Assembly (NCBI RefSeq): GCF_003965815.1
Contig: NZ_RXOE01000002.1
Location: forward strand, 744,001 to 808,000
Direction: 5' to 3'
Source: Variovorax gossypii
GTDB lineage: Bacteria; Pseudomonadota; Gammaproteobacteria; Burkholderiales; Burkholderiaceae_C
Length of the DNA stretch: 64,000 nucleotides
Below the pieces are notes generated by a model. It made no database searches. It was not told where the DNA came from and saw only the letters and a program-made list of their open reading frames with translations. This document shows, one piece after another, positions 10,190 to 20,520 of the stretch (positions are counted from its first letter, which is position 1; each line of letters begins with the position of its first letter). The position numbers and the translations under genes were made by a program.

Positions 10190-11023
10190 ATGAAAATCAC
10201 CCCGATCGAGTTTCGCGGCCAGCCCGCATTGCGCGCCAGCACCGCCGATGGAAGCACCCTCACGGTGGCCCTGCATGGCGCGCAAGTGCTGTCCTGGACC
10301 GCTGCCGACGGGGTGGAAAGGCTCTACCTGAGCCCTTCGGCGGTGTTCGACGGGCAGGCGGCCATCCGCGGCGGGGTGCCCATCTGCTGCCCTCAATTCA
10401 ACCAGCGCGGCATGTTGCCCAAGCATGGATTCATGCGCAATTTGCCTTGGGTGCATGAGGCTTCGGGCACTCCGGAGACGCTGAGGCTGACGCTTCGCGA
10501 TTCCGAAGCCACGCGAAAGCTCTGGCCGCACGCTTTTGAGGCGCGGCTGGAGGCCACCCTGTCCACTGGCGGGCTGCGCACCGCGCTCACGCTGGTCAAC
10601 TGCGGCACGGCGCCCTGGACCTTTGCCGCGGCGCTGCACACCTATCTGCGCGTCGACGACATCTCCGGCGTGCGGCTCGAGGGCCTGCAGGGCTCCAACC
10701 GCTGGGATTCGCTGCGCGACGACCGCCATGTGGAAACCTCGGCCGCGTTGCATTTCGATGCAGAGTTCGACAGCGTCTATGCCGCGCCCGCCCGGCCGCT
10801 GCGGCTGGTGCAGCCTAGCGGCACGCTCGAGATCTCCCAGAGCGCCAGTTGCAGCGAAACCGTGGTCTGGAACCCCGGCGCCGTGCTCGGTGCGAAACTC
10901 GCCGACATGCCCGCCGACGGCTTCCGCCACATGCTCTGCGTGGAAGCGGCCCGCATCGACGAGCCCGTGCTGCTCGCGCCCGGCGCCCAATGGCTCGGCT
11001 GGCAACAGCTGCGCGTTCTCTGA
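10190..11023 (+). CDS. D-hexose-6-phosphate mutarotase (YeaD-like aldose-1-epimerase family)
   Basis: Interconverts alpha and beta anomers of hexose 6-phosphates. The 277-residue product has RGGVPICCPQFNQRGMLPKHGFMRN (bases about 10368-10440), which holds the family His/Arg site, HTYLRVDDISGV in the middle, and the catalytic-Glu region CVEAARIDEPVLLAPG near the C-terminus. The ATG at 10190 gives the expected N-terminus; an upstream in-frame TTG at 10169 lacks support. It lies between the symporter pair and hisF, and is followed by hisF after 24 bases, so it probably drives or shares transcription with hisF onward. Confidence 0.92.
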   Translation: MKITPIEFRGQPALRASTADGSTLTVALHGAQVLSWTAADGVERLYLSPSAVFDGQAAIRGGVPICCPQFNQRGMLPKHGFMRNLPWVHEASGTPETLRLTLRDSEATRKLWPHAFEARLEATLSTGGLRTALTLVNCGTAPWTFAAALHTYLRVDDISGVRLEGLQGSNRWDSLRDDRHVETSAALHFDAEFDSVYAAPARPLRLVQPSGTLEISQSASCSETVVWNPGAVLGAKLADMPADGFRHMLCVEAARIDEPVLLAPGAQWLGWQQLRVL

Positions 11024-11047
11024 TTCCTACCGGTTCCTAACCCCACC

Positions 11048-11833
11048 ATGCTTGCCAAACGCATCATTCCCTGCCTCGACGTCACCGGCGGCCGTGTCGT
11101 CAAGGGCGTCAACTTCGTCGAACTGCGCGACGCCGGCGATCCGGTCGAGATCGCCGCGCGCTACAACGCGCAGGGGGCCGACGAGCTCACTTTCCTCGAC
11201 ATCACCGCCACCAGCGACGGTCGCGACCTGATCCTGCCGATCATCGAGGCGGTGGCCTCGCAGGTCTTCATTCCCCTGACCGTGGGCGGCGGCGTGCGCA
11301 CCGTGGCCGACGTGCGGCGGCTGCTCAACGCCGGAGCCGACAAGACCAGCTTCAACTCGGCCGCCATCGCCGATCCGCAGGTGATCAGCGACGCATCGCA
11401 GAAGTACGGCTCGCAGTGCATCGTGGTCGCCATCGACGCCAAGCGCCGCAGCCCCGAAGAGGCGGCCACGCGAGGCGCGGGCTGGGACGTCTACAGCCAC
11501 GGCGGGCGCAAGAACACCGGCCTCGACGCCGTCGAATGGGCCACCGAGATGGCGCGCCGCGGCGCCGGCGAGATCCTGCTGACCAGCATGGACCGCGACG
11601 GCACCAAGAGCGGCTTCGACCTGGAGCTGACCCGCGCGGTGAGCAACGCCGTCAGCGTGCCGGTGATCGCCTCGGGCGGCGTGGGCAGCCTCGACGACCT
11701 GGCCGACGGCATCCAGACCGGCGGCGCCGACGCGGTGCTGGCCGCGAGCATCTTCCACTACGGCGAGCACACGGTGGGCGAGGCCAAGGCCCGCATGGCC
11801 GCGCGGGGCATTCCCGTGCGCATCGACCGCTGA
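11048..11833 (+). CDS. hisF: Imidazole glycerol phosphate synthase, cyclase subunit
   Basis: A (beta/alpha)8-barrel that closes the imidazole ring with ammonia from HisH. The 261-residue product begins [12 protein letters not shown] (catalytic Asp at residue 11) and has the second catalytic Asp region [16 protein letters not shown], with phosphate loops VGGGVRT and IASGGVGS. Length is normal. It restarts the his gene series after the 4.4-kb insertion of non-his genes following hisA. Confidence 0.98.
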   Translation: MLAKRIIPCLDVTGGRVVKGVNFVELRDAGDPVEIAARYNAQGADELTFLDITATSDGRDLILPIIEAVASQVFIPLTVGGGVRTVADVRRLLNAGADKTSFNSAAIADPQVISDASQKYGSQCIVVAIDAKRRSPEEAATRGAGWDVYSHGGRKNTGLDAVEWATEMARRGAGEILLTSMDRDGTKSGFDLELTRAVSNAVSVPVIASGGVGSLDDLADGIQTGGADAVLAASIFHYGEHTVGEAKARMAARGIPVRIDR

Positions 11834-11899
11834 GCGGCCCGCCGGACGGCCGCCAAAAGGCTGTCCAAGGGTCTTTTGCCATCCCCGACAATACTTTCC

Positions 11900-12289
11900 A
11901 TGAACTGGCTCGATGAAGTGAAGTGGGACGCGAACGGCCTTGTGCCCGTGATCGCGCAGGAACAAGGCAGCAACGACGTGCTGATGTTCGCCTGGATGAA
12001 TCGCGAGGCGCTCGAGAAGACCGCCGAGCTGGGCCGCGCGGTGTATTTCAGCCGCTCGCGCAACAAGCTGTGGTTCAAGGGCGAGGAATCGGGCCACGTG
12101 CAGACCGTGCACGAGATCCGCCTGGACTGCGACAACGACGTGGTGCTGCTCAAGGTCACCCAGCTCGGCCACGAGCCCGGCATCGCCTGCCATACCGGCC
12201 GCCACAGCTGCTTCTTCAGCAAGTACGAGAACGGCGGCTGGACGGTGGTCGAGCCCGTATTGAAAGACCCGGAGTCGATCTACAAATGA
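11900..12289 (+). CDS. hisI: Phosphoribosyl-AMP cyclohydrolase
   Basis: Zinc-dependent hydrolysis of PR-AMP in histidine synthesis; 129 residues, not fused to the PR-ATP pyrophosphatase. The motifs are [31 protein letters not shown], the metal Asp in RLDCDND, and the Cys/His site [13 protein letters not shown]. The ATG at 11900 gives the family start MNWLDEVKW; an upstream in-frame extension was not used. Its TGA overlaps the ATG of hisE. Confidence 0.97.
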   Translation: MNWLDEVKWDANGLVPVIAQEQGSNDVLMFAWMNREALEKTAELGRAVYFSRSRNKLWFKGEESGHVQTVHEIRLDCDNDVVLLKVTQLGHEPGIACHTGRHSCFFSKYENGGWTVVEPVLKDPESIYK

Positions 12290-12684
12290 CGGCCACAGTG
12301 AACAACGACGGCAGCACCTCCGACGCTCTCGCGCGCCTGGCCGCGGTCATCGAGAGCCGCCTGCCCGCGCGCGGCGGCGATCCCGAGAAGAGCTATGTCG
12401 CGCGCCTGTTGCACAAGGGCCCCGACGCCTTCCTCAAGAAGATCGGCGAGGAAGCCACCGAGGTCGTGATGGCCGCCAAGGACGCCGACCACGGCGGCGA
12501 CCGCTCGAAAATAGTGAACGAAGTGGCCGATCTGTGGTTCCACACCATGGTGGCGCTGGCGCACTACGGTTTTTCCCCGTCCGACGTCACCGCGGAGCTC
12601 GAGCGGCGCGAGGGCACCAGCGGCATCGAGGAAAAGGCGCTGCGCAAGGTGAAGGCGCGGGAATCCGAGGCACCCAACGACTGA
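12286..12684 (+). CDS. hisE: Phosphoribosyl-ATP pyrophosphatase
   Basis: Removes pyrophosphate from PR-ATP, the second step of histidine synthesis. The 132-residue product has the all-alpha MazG-like core: [31 protein letters not shown], and [14 protein letters not shown], whose acidic residues bind Mg. The ATG overlaps the hisI stop (ATGA), which sets the start. Confidence 0.97.
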   Translation: MTATVNNDGSTSDALARLAAVIESRLPARGGDPEKSYVARLLHKGPDAFLKKIGEEATEVVMAAKDADHGGDRSKIVNEVADLWFHTMVALAHYGFSPSDVTAELERREGTSGIEEKALRKVKARESEAPND

Positions 12685-12697
12685 AAGGACACCGGTC

Positions 12698-13087
12698 ATG
12701 GCCAACGACATCGTGAACGTGGAACCCGACGACTCCCTCAAGACCTGGGGATGGGTCAGCTACATCCTGCACCTGATCGTGGCCATCGGCGCCGTCGTGC
12801 CGGGGGCGCAGGCCTCCGTGCTGCTGCTGCTGATCGCGCTGGTGATCGACTTCGTGAAGCGCGACGACGCGGCCGGCACCTGGCAGGCCTCGCACTTCAG
12901 CTGGCGCATCCGCTCGGTGCTGTGGGCCGGCCTGCTCTACATCGTCACCTCGTGGCTCTGGCTGCTGCTCTTCATTCCGGGCTGGATTGCCTGGAGCCTG
13001 ATCTCGCTGTGGTTCCTCTACCGGATCGTGAAGGGCATGATCCGGATGAACGACAGCCGTCCCATGGAACCCAAAGATGTCATCTGA
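12698..13087 (+). CDS. Small membrane protein, DUF4870-like
   Basis: The 129-residue product has a short acidic N-terminus, then about three hydrophobic segments (roughly residues 20-50, 70-90, 90-110) separated by a charged loop DFVKRDDAAGTWQASHF. The general pattern resembles DUF4870/TIC20-like small membrane proteins, and a gene of this kind between hisE and the HIT gene is usual in Burkholderiales his operons. Function unknown. Its end overlaps the next start by 11 bases. Confidence 0.85.
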   Translation: MANDIVNVEPDDSLKTWGWVSYILHLIVAIGAVVPGAQASVLLLLIALVIDFVKRDDAAGTWQASHFSWRIRSVLWAGLLYIVTSWLWLLLFIPGWIAWSLISLWFLYRIVKGMIRMNDSRPMEPKDVI

Positions 13088-13436
13088 TCCGAACTGCGTC
13101 TTCTGCAAAATCATCGAGGGCAAGATTCCCTCCCGCAAGGTCTACGAGGACGAGGACCTGTTCGGCTTCCACGACATCGCGCCCTGGGCGCCGGTGCACT
13201 TCATGCTGGTGCCCAAGAAGCACATCGCCTCGATGGCCCAGCTGACGCCCGAAGACTCGGCGCTGATGGGCAAGATCATGACCCTGGCGCCCAAGCTGGC
13301 GCTGGAGCAGGGCTGTAGGCCCTATCCGGACGGCGGCTACCGGGTCGTGGTCAATACGGGCGCCGAGGGCGGGCAGGAGGTTCACCATCTCCATGTCCAT
13401 GTCATGGGTGGCCCCCGGCCGTGGCTTCGCGGCTGA
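13077..13436 (+). CDS. HIT-family purine nucleoside phosphoramidase (HinT-like)
   Basis: The 119-residue product has CVFCKIIEGKIPSRKVYEDE at the start, the core HFMLVPKKHI, and the histidine-triad motif HHLHVHVMGG, where the middle His is the nucleophile. HinT proteins hydrolyse adenosine phosphoramidates. It sits in the standard position between the membrane protein and tatA in this group's his-tat operon; the link to histidine synthesis is positional only. Confidence 0.95.
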   Translation: MSSDPNCVFCKIIEGKIPSRKVYEDEDLFGFHDIAPWAPVHFMLVPKKHIASMAQLTPEDSALMGKIMTLAPKLALEQGCRPYPDGGYRVVVNTGAEGGQEVHHLHVHVMGGPRPWLRG

Positions 13437-13501
13437 GCGGCATTAAGCCAAACTGTCACATTCCGCCCGACTAAAATCGGACACATTCTTAGGAGTTCTC
13501 C

Positions 13502-13750
13502 ATGGGTTCTTTTTCCATCTGGCACTGGCTGATCGTGCTGCTCGTAGTGGTCATGATCTTCGGCACCAAGAAGCTGCGGAACATGGGTTCGGACCTTGGC
13601 GGCGCCGTCAAGGGCTTCAAGGACGGCATGAAGGACGGCGCGTCGTCCGATGCCCCCGCTGCCTCGTCGGCCCCCGCCCAGCAAGTGACCGGCCAGCCGG
13701 CCAACAGCGACAAGTCGGCGATCGACGTCGAAGCGCGTCAGAAGTCCTGA
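13502..13750 (+). CDS. tatA: Sec-independent translocase subunit TatA
   Basis: The 82-residue product has one N-terminal membrane helix ([15 protein letters not shown]), the hinge [21 protein letters not shown] that forms the amphipathic helix, and an unstructured Ala/Ser/Gln-rich tail. It polymerises to form the twin-arginine translocation pore. A ribosome-binding site (TTAGGAG) lies just upstream. It is followed closely by tatB and tatC. Two proteins near the right end of the window carry Tat-like leaders. Confidence 0.97.
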   Translation: MGSFSIWHWLIVLLVVVMIFGTKKLRNMGSDLGGAVKGFKDGMKDGASSDAPAASSAPAQQVTGQPANSDKSAIDVEARQKS

Positions 13751-13766
13751 GCGCGGGCAGCAGCAC

Positions 13767-14237
13767 GTGCTCGATCTCGGCATTGAGAAGCTGGCGCTGA
13801 TCGGCGTCGTGGCGCTGATCGTCATCGGCCCGGAGAAGCTGCCGCGCGTGGCCCGCACCGTCGGCACGCTGCTGGGCAAGGCGCAGCGCTACGTGAACGA
13901 CGTCAAGGCCGAAGTCAACCGCTCGATGGAGCTCGACGAGCTCCGCAAGATGAAGACCACCGTCGAGGATGCGGCGCGCGACGTCGAGCACAGCATCCAC
14001 ACGGGCGCGAGCGAGTTCGAGAAGCAGTTCAGCGGTTCGGGCGAAACCCTCTCGGCGCTGGCCGAACCCGAGCCGCCACCGCCGCCCGTCTACAGGCACC
14101 CCCGCAAGAACTGGCGCCTGAAGCAGGGCGCCACGCCGCAGTGGTACAAGGCGCGCAACGGCGTGCGCACCAAGGCGCTTTCGGGCGCCGCGCGCGTCGC
14201 CCGTTTCCGCCCTCACACGATCAACAAGATCGACTAG
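13767..14237 (+). CDS. tatB: Sec-independent translocase subunit TatB
   Basis: The 156-residue product begins [34 protein letters not shown] (one membrane helix followed by the GPEKLP hinge) and continues with a long charged amphipathic helix, then a Pro/basic C-terminal tail. TatB with TatC forms the receptor for twin-arginine signal peptides. The start codon is GTG at 13767, 16 bases after the tatA stop; no ATG would keep the conserved N-terminus. Confidence 0.96.
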   Translation: MLDLGIEKLALIGVVALIVIGPEKLPRVARTVGTLLGKAQRYVNDVKAEVNRSMELDELRKMKTTVEDAARDVEHSIHTGASEFEKQFSGSGETLSALAEPEPPPPPVYRHPRKNWRLKQGATPQWYKARNGVRTKALSGAARVARFRPHTINKID

Positions 14238-14303
14238 CGGCTTTCCTTCACCGCGTTCCTCGGGCGCCGCTTGCCGGCCGACGTCACGCTATCTTCTTTT
14301 CCA

Positions 14304-15113
14304 ATGGCCGATTCAGACAACAAGAGCAAAGACAAGGAAGACGAGCTCGCGGGCACCGAACAGCCGTTCGTGGCGCACCTGATGGAGCTTCGCGACCGCC
14401 TGCTCTATTGCGTCTACGGCCTCGTGGTCGCGGGTGTGCTGCTGGCGATCTGGCCCGGTCCGGCCGGCCTGATCGACCTGATCGCGGTGCCTATCAAGGC
14501 GCACATGCCGCACGACGCGAAACTCATCGCCATCGGCGTGTTCTCGCCGTTCTTCGTGCCGCTCAAGGTGCTGATGATGGCGGCCGTGCTGCTGGCGCTG
14601 CCCTGGCTCATGTACCAGGCGTGGATGTTCATCGCGCCCGGCCTCTACAGCCACGAAAAGCGCTTCGCACTGCCGCTGATCTTCTTCGGCAGCCTGCTTG
14701 CCTATGCGGGCATCGCCTTCGTGCAGTTGTTCGTGCTGGACAAGATGTTCAGCTTCATCCAGCGCTTCGCACCGGCCGCGGTACAGGCGACACCCGACAT
14801 CTCTTCGTACGTCGAGGCGATCCTGTCGCTCTACATCGCCTTCGGCGTGGCGTTTCAGGTGCCGATCGTCGTCATGCTGCTGGTGCGCTTCGAGATGGTG
14901 ACCATCGAGAAGCTGAAGTCCTTCCGCGGCTACTTCATCGTGGTCGCGTTCGTCGTCGCCGCAGTGCTCACGCCGCCCGACGTGGTGTCGCAGCTGGCGC
15001 TGGCGATACCGATGTGCCTGCTGTACGAGGTGGGGATCGTCGGCGCCAAGTATTTCGCCAGCTCGGGCAAGAAGCCTGAAGACGAACAGAGTGCTGACTC
15101 GGCTTCGAGCTGA
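14304..15113 (+). CDS. tatC: Sec-independent translocase subunit TatC
   Basis: The 269-residue polytopic protein has the N-terminal signature PFVAHLMELRDRLLYC, the FIAPGLYSHEKRFALPLIFFG segment (written here in two parts: FIAPGLYSHEKR and FALPLIFFG), and FRGYFIVVAFVVAAVLTPPDV, with six membrane helices. TatC binds the twin-arginine motif. ATG at 14304 is preferred to an in-frame TTG at 14271 because the conserved region begins after it. It ends the his-tat transcription unit. Confidence 0.97.
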   Translation: MADSDNKSKDKEDELAGTEQPFVAHLMELRDRLLYCVYGLVVAGVLLAIWPGPAGLIDLIAVPIKAHMPHDAKLIAIGVFSPFFVPLKVLMMAAVLLALPWLMYQAWMFIAPGLYSHEKRFALPLIFFGSLLAYAGIAFVQLFVLDKMFSFIQRFAPAAVQATPDISSYVEAILSLYIAFGVAFQVPIVVMLLVRFEMVTIEKLKSFRGYFIVVAFVVAAVLTPPDVVSQLALAIPMCLLYEVGIVGAKYFASSGKKPEDEQSADSASS

Positions 15114-15195
15114 GCAAGCCGTCAAGACCCACCCCGCGGCAGGATTCGCGCCGGCCTTCAGAGCCGTCCGTCAGCCGTCAAAGCATCCCTGAAAG

Positions 15196-15290
15196 TTCCA
15201 GAAACACCGCGGAACCGGCTTTGCCGGGCCGCTGGTGTTGCCCCCGGAAGGGGGTTGGCGAAGCGACACGAAGTGCGCGAAGCCTGGGGG
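15196..15290 (+). repeat. Interspersed ~95-bp repeat family A, copy 1
   Basis: Starts TTCCAGAAACACCGCGGAAC and ends GCGCGAAGCCTGGGGG. It contains an inner hairpin, CCGGCTTTGCCGG, and a second, CCCCCGGAAGGGGG. The same sequence recurs at 19923-20018, 30928-31022 (inverted) and 37629-37724. Here it lies between the convergent ends of tatC and the DegS-like gene. There is no open frame in it. The copies share sequence but not neighbours, which marks a dispersed repeat. Confidence 0.9.
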
Positions 15291-15299
15291 TGAGCCTTG

Positions 15300-16463
<1,164 letters not shown>

Positions 16464-16615
16464 GAAAGATTGGTGAAAAAGACGTTGGAAGCCGCAGTGC
16501 AGCGCAGCAATGTTGTCAATTGTCCCTCAACCGCATGGCCCAGAAACCGCTCGCCGAGGTCGAGATTAGGACTTACTGCGTACGTAAACCCGGGTTAACA
16601 CCTAGCATTGCGGGT

Positions 16616-16640
16616 CGGACCCATCCGGTCCGGGCTTTTT
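16616..16640 (+). terminator. Possible hairpin with T-run upstream of MFS gene
   Basis: CGGACC (16616-16621) pairs with GGTCCG (16627-16632) across a 5-base loop, followed by GGC and a T-run. It lies in the 297-base gap between the divergent DegS-like and MFS genes. It may be a fortuitous hairpin or an attenuator; no gene upstream on this strand would need it. Confidence 0.3.
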
Positions 16641-16760
16641 CGGCCTCCCGCGCTGCCCACCCGGTGGAAGCGGCCAGGCATTCCGCCCGCCAGCGCGCCA
16701 TTCTTCCGTCTTCTCACCCGGCCTTGCGGCTGGCGCGCGGCCAAGACCTCCCTGCCAGCC

Positions 16761-18113
16761 ATGACTTCAGAAGCAAACTTCCCGGACGGCGCGCAGCCGG
16801 CACCGGCGCGCACGCTCGGTACGAGCGACTACAAGACCCTCGGCCTGTCCGCCCTCGGCGGCACCCTGGAGTTCTACGACTTCGTCATCTACGTGTTCTT
16901 CGCCACCGTGCTGGGGGCGCTGTTCTTCCCGACGGACATGCCCGACTGGCTGCGGCAGCTGCAGACCTTCGGCATCTTCGCGGCCGGCTACCTGGCGCGC
17001 CCGGTGGGCGGCATCGTCATCGCGCATTTCGGCGACATCTTCGGCCGCAAGCGCATGTTCACCCTGTCGATCTTCCTGATGGCGGCGCCCACGCTGGTGA
17101 TCGGCCTGCTGCCGACCTACGCGAGCATCGGCGTCGCCGCGCCCCTGCTGCTGCTGGCGATGCGCGTGCTGCAGGGCGCGGCCATCGGCGGCGAGATGCC
17201 CGGCGCCTGGGTGTTCGTTGGCGAGCACGTGCCGGCCAAACGCTACGGCCTGGGCATCGGCGTGCTGACCTCGGGCATCACCGGCGGCATCCTGCTGGGC
17301 TCGCTGATCGCGGTGGCCATCAACCGCCACTATTCGCCCGAGCAGGTGAGCGATTTCGCCTGGCGCATTCCCTTCATCCTGGGTGGCGTGTTCGGTCTGG
17401 TGTCGGTGTACCTGCGTCGGTTCCTGCACGAGACGCCGGTGTTCAGGGAGCTGGCCGACCGCCGCAGCGTGGCGCGCGAGCTGCCGCTTCGCACGGTGCT
17501 GCGCGAGCATCGCCTGGCCTGCGTCTACGTCGCGCTGCTGACCTGGGTGCTGTCGGCCGCCATCGTGGTCGTGGTGCTCTACACGCCCACCTACCTGCAG
17601 AAGGTGCACCACATTCCCGCTGCGATGGCGCTGGAGGCCAATGCGCTTGCCACGCTCACCCTGACGCTGGGCTGCGTGCTGGCCGGCTGGGCCTGCGACC
17701 GCATCGGCACGCGCATCGTGATGCTGATCGGCTGGGGCGGCCTCTTCGTCACCGCCTACCTGTTCTACAGCGGCCTGCCCGGCACGCCGGCCACGCTGTT
17801 CTGGCACTACGGGCTGGTGGGGCTGTTCGTGGGCACCATCGCCACCGTGCCGATCGCCGGCGTGCGCGCCTTCCCGGCGCCGGTGCGCTTCACCGGGCTC
17901 TCGTTCGCCTACAACATGTCGTACGCGGTGTTCGGCGGGCTGACGCCGGTGATCCTCACGCTCTGGCTGCAGCGCGACACGATGGCGCCCGCCCACTACG
18001 TGGCGGTGCTGGCCGCGCTGGGCTTCCTGCTGGCCCTGCTGCCCATGGCCGCGCGCGGCCACGCGATGCGCGATGGCGTGGCCCCCGCCCGCGGCGCGAC
18101 AATGGCGCGATGA
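16761..18113 (+). CDS. MFS transporter, metabolite:H+ symporter (MHS) type
   Basis: The 450-residue product has twelve predicted membrane segments and MHS-type motifs: GTLEFYDFVIYVFFA in helix 1, RPVGGIVIAHFGDIFGRKRM (MFS motif A), and GAAIGGEMPGAWVFVGEH in helix 4-5. Members carry organic acids, proline/betaine or similar small solutes; the substrate here is unknown. ATG at 16761 is used; an in-frame start at 16608 would add about 50 residues unlike the family. Its TGA overlaps the ATG of the Nif3-like gene. Confidence 0.92.
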   Translation: MTSEANFPDGAQPAPARTLGTSDYKTLGLSALGGTLEFYDFVIYVFFATVLGALFFPTDMPDWLRQLQTFGIFAAGYLARPVGGIVIAHFGDIFGRKRMFTLSIFLMAAPTLVIGLLPTYASIGVAAPLLLLAMRVLQGAAIGGEMPGAWVFVGEHVPAKRYGLGIGVLTSGITGGILLGSLIAVAINRHYSPEQVSDFAWRIPFILGGVFGLVSVYLRRFLHETPVFRELADRRSVARELPLRTVLREHRLACVYVALLTWVLSAAIVVVVLYTPTYLQKVHHIPAAMALEANALATLTLTLGCVLAGWACDRIGTRIVMLIGWGGLFVTAYLFYSGLPGTPATLFWHYGLVGLFVGTIATVPIAGVRAFPAPVRFTGLSFAYNMSYAVFGGLTPVILTLWLQRDTMAPAHYVAVLAALGFLLALLPMAARGHAMRDGVAPARGATMAR

Positions 18114-18883
18114 GCACCACCCGCCACGAACTGCTTCACGCATTCGACCTGCTGCTGGCCCCCGGGCGCTTCAAGGACTACGGACCCAACGGCCTGCAGG
18201 TCGAAGGGCGCACCGTGGTCCGCAAGATCGTCTCGGGCGTGACCGCCAGCCGCGCGCTGATCGAGGCCGCGATCAGCGCCGAGGCCGACGCCATCTTCGT
18301 CCACCACGGCCTGTTCTGGCGCGGCCAGGACGGCTGCGTCACCGGCTGGATGAAGCAGCGCCTGGGCCTGCTTTTGGGCGACGACGTCAACCTCTTCGCC
18401 TACCACCTGCCGCTCGATGCGCACCCCGAGCTCGGCAACAACGCCCAGCTCGGCCTGAAGCTGGGGCTCGTCGCGCATGCCGGCTCGGCCGGGCGCTTCG
18501 GCGAGCAGGAGCTGGGCTTTCTCGGCGCGCAGGAAAGCGGCGAGAGCTTCGGCAGCGCCAAGGCGCTCGCCACGCATGTCGAGGGCGTGCTGAAGCGGTC
18601 GGTCACCCTCGTCGACACGGCGAATCGTCCCATCCGGAACGTGGCCTGGTGCACGGGCGGCGCGCAGGGCTACTTCGAGGCGGCCATCGCGGCCGGCGCC
18701 GACGCCTTCATCACCGGCGAGATCTCCGAGCCGCAGGCCCACTACGCGCGCGAGATGGGCGTGGCCTTCCTGGCCTGCGGGCACCATGCCACCGAGCGCT
18801 ACGGCGCGCCTGCGGTGGCGGGGCACGTGGCGGCGCAGCTCGGGCTTAAGCACGAGTTCATCGACATCGACAACCCGGCATGA
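18110..18883 (+). CDS. Nif3-like dinuclear metal-centre protein (DUF34/YbgI family)
   Basis: The 257-residue product has the metal-ligand motifs FVHHGLFW near residue 65, YHLPLDAHPELGNN near 105, and CGHHATERYG near 225, which together build the two-metal centre of the hexameric Nif3/YbgI proteins. Their exact reaction is still unsettled. The ATGA overlap with the upstream transporter and with pdxA downstream shows a coupled three-gene unit. Confidence 0.94.
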   Translation: MSTTRHELLHAFDLLLAPGRFKDYGPNGLQVEGRTVVRKIVSGVTASRALIEAAISAEADAIFVHHGLFWRGQDGCVTGWMKQRLGLLLGDDVNLFAYHLPLDAHPELGNNAQLGLKLGLVAHAGSAGRFGEQELGFLGAQESGESFGSAKALATHVEGVLKRSVTLVDTANRPIRNVAWCTGGAQGYFEAAIAAGADAFITGEISEPQAHYAREMGVAFLACGHHATERYGAPAVAGHVAAQLGLKHEFIDIDNPA

Positions 18884-19914
18884 GCGCCGCGATCGCCATC
18901 ACGCTGGGCGACCCCGCGGGCATCGGGCCCGAGATCATCGCCAAGGCTTTCCGCGATGCGCCGGAGGCGACCCATGGCGCTTTCGTCGCCGGCGACGTCG
19001 GCACGATGCGCAAGGCATCGCAGGCCCTCGCGGCACCGGGCCGGCCCGCATGGCCGGTGGTCGAGATCGAATCGGTCGCCGGGGCAGCGGTGGTGCCGCC
19101 GGGCTGCATCCCGGTGCTGCAGGTGATCGCGCCGCCTTCGCACATCGAAACGGGCCGCATCAGCGCCGAGGCGGGCCGCGTGGCAGGCGAATGCGTGGTC
19201 TGGGCCGCGCGCGCCGCGCTGCGCGGCGAGATCGCCGCCATCGTGACCGCGCCGCTGCACAAGGAGGCGCTGTCGGCCGCGGGCTTTCCGTATCCCGGCC
19301 ACACCGAGCTGCTGCAGGCCGAGGCGGCCGCGCATCTGGGCCGCACGGTGGCCGACGTGCCGGTGCGCATGATGCTGGCCAACGACGAGCTGCGCACCGT
19401 GCTCGTCAGCATCCACATGTCGCTGCGCCATGCCATCGAGGCGGTCCGCTTCGAAGGCGTGCTCGAAACCCTGCGCATCACGCACCGCGCATTGACGCAA
19501 GCGCTGGGCCGCGCGCCGCGCATCGGCGTGGCGGGCCTCAACCCGCATGCGGGCGAGGGCGGCCTCTTCGGGTCGGAGGAGCGCGAGATCATCGCGCCGG
19601 CCGTCGAGGCCGCGCGCGCCGAAGGCATCGACGCCAGCGGGCCTCATGCGCCCGACACGGTCTTCATGCGCGCGCGCGCCAAGCACGGCGTGCCGTCCAG
19701 CGGCGAGTTCGACGTGGTGGTCGCGATGTACCACGACCAGGGCCTGATCCCGGTCAAGTACCTGGGCGTGGAGAAGGGCGTGAACGTGACGCTGGGGCTG
19801 CCGCTGGTGCGCACCAGCCCCGATCACGGTACCGCGTTCGATATCGCGGGTACCGGACTGGCCGATGCCTCGAGCCTTGTCGAGGCGCTGCGCATGGCTC
19901 GCACGCTGAGCTGA
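18880..19914 (+). CDS. pdxA: 4-hydroxythreonine-4-phosphate dehydrogenase
   Basis: NAD-dependent step of pyridoxal phosphate synthesis; 344 residues. Motifs include ITLGDPAGIGPEI at the N-terminus, the zinc His in YPGHTELL, AGLNPHAGEGG (second His) and MYHDQGLIPVKYLG (third His), closing with TSPDHGTAFDIAG. A pdxA2-type paralogue for another hydroxy-acid cannot be fully excluded, since these share motifs. Its ATG overlaps the Nif3-like stop. Confidence 0.92.
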   Translation: MSAAIAITLGDPAGIGPEIIAKAFRDAPEATHGAFVAGDVGTMRKASQALAAPGRPAWPVVEIESVAGAAVVPPGCIPVLQVIAPPSHIETGRISAEAGRVAGECVVWAARAALRGEIAAIVTAPLHKEALSAAGFPYPGHTELLQAEAAAHLGRTVADVPVRMMLANDELRTVLVSIHMSLRHAIEAVRFEGVLETLRITHRALTQALGRAPRIGVAGLNPHAGEGGLFGSEEREIIAPAVEAARAEGIDASGPHAPDTVFMRARAKHGVPSSGEFDVVVAMYHDQGLIPVKYLGVEKGVNVTLGLPLVRTSPDHGTAFDIAGTGLADASSLVEALRMARTLS

Positions 19915-19922
19915 ACGGAGTT

Positions 19923-20018
19923 TTCCAGAAACACCACGGAACCGGCTTGGCCGGGCCGTCGGTGTTGTCCCCGGCAGGGGGAAGGCGCGCGCGGCACGAA
20001 GTGCGCGCAGCCCGGGGC
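19923..20018 (+). repeat. Interspersed repeat family A, copy 2 (diverged)
   Basis: Begins TTCCAGAAACACCACGGAAC and ends GCGCGCAGCCCGGGG. It keeps the hairpin core CCGGCTTGGCCGGGCCG and the CCCCGGCAGGGG block but differs from the other copies in the second half. It fills the gap between the convergent ends of pdxA and mscL. Confidence 0.88.
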
Positions 20019-20029
20019 GAGCAGCAAGC

Positions 20030-20461
20030 TCAGCGTTGCTTGAGGCTGTCGCGGATCTCGCGCAGCAGCACCACGTCTTCGGGCGTTTCGGGGGCGGCGG
20101 CGGGTGCCGGCTCTTCGCTGCGCTTCAGGCGGTTGATCTGCTTGACCATCATGAAGATGATGAAGGCGAGGATCACGAAGTTGACCGCGATGGTGATGAA
20201 GTTGCCGTACGCCAGCACCGGCACGCCGGCCTTCTTCAGGTCCGCCAGCGTGTTCGCCACGCCGGCCGGCACGGTGCCCAGCACCACGTAGAGGTTGGAG
20301 AAATCGAGCTTGCCGAACACCACGCCAACCAGCGGCATGATGATGTCGGCCACGAGCGAATCGACGATCTTGCCGAAGGCGGCGCCGATGATCACGCCGA
20401 CCGCGAGGTCGATGACGTTGCCCTTGACGGCAAATTCCTTGAATTCACTGAGGATGCTCAT
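20030..20461 (-). CDS. mscL: Large-conductance mechanosensitive channel
   Basis: The 143-residue product starts [20 protein letters not shown] (S1 helix and gate), continues with TM1 [20 protein letters not shown], a periplasmic loop, TM2 [19 protein letters not shown] and a charged cytoplasmic helix ending [12 protein letters not shown]. It opens under membrane tension to release solutes on osmotic downshock. It is a stand-alone gene, with the adhesin glycosyltransferase gene upstream on the same strand after 59 bases. Confidence 0.97.
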   Translation of the reverse strand: MSILSEFKEFAVKGNVIDLAVGVIIGAAFGKIVDSLVADIIMPLVGVVFGKLDFSNLYVVLGTVPAGVANTLADLKKAGVPVLAYGNFITIAVNFVILAFIIFMMVKQINRLKRSEEPAPAAAPETPEDVVLLREIRDSLKQR

Positions 20462-20520
20462 GATTCAAAAGGCTGCTGGAGCTCTGCTGTTGAAGGAGAG
20501 CCGAGTATGCCTGCGATTGC

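Noticed and set aside
7781..11005. 1074-codon single minus-strand protein
   Set aside because: Only its last 305 codons form the binding protein; the rest is a shadow of the symporter and mutarotase genes.
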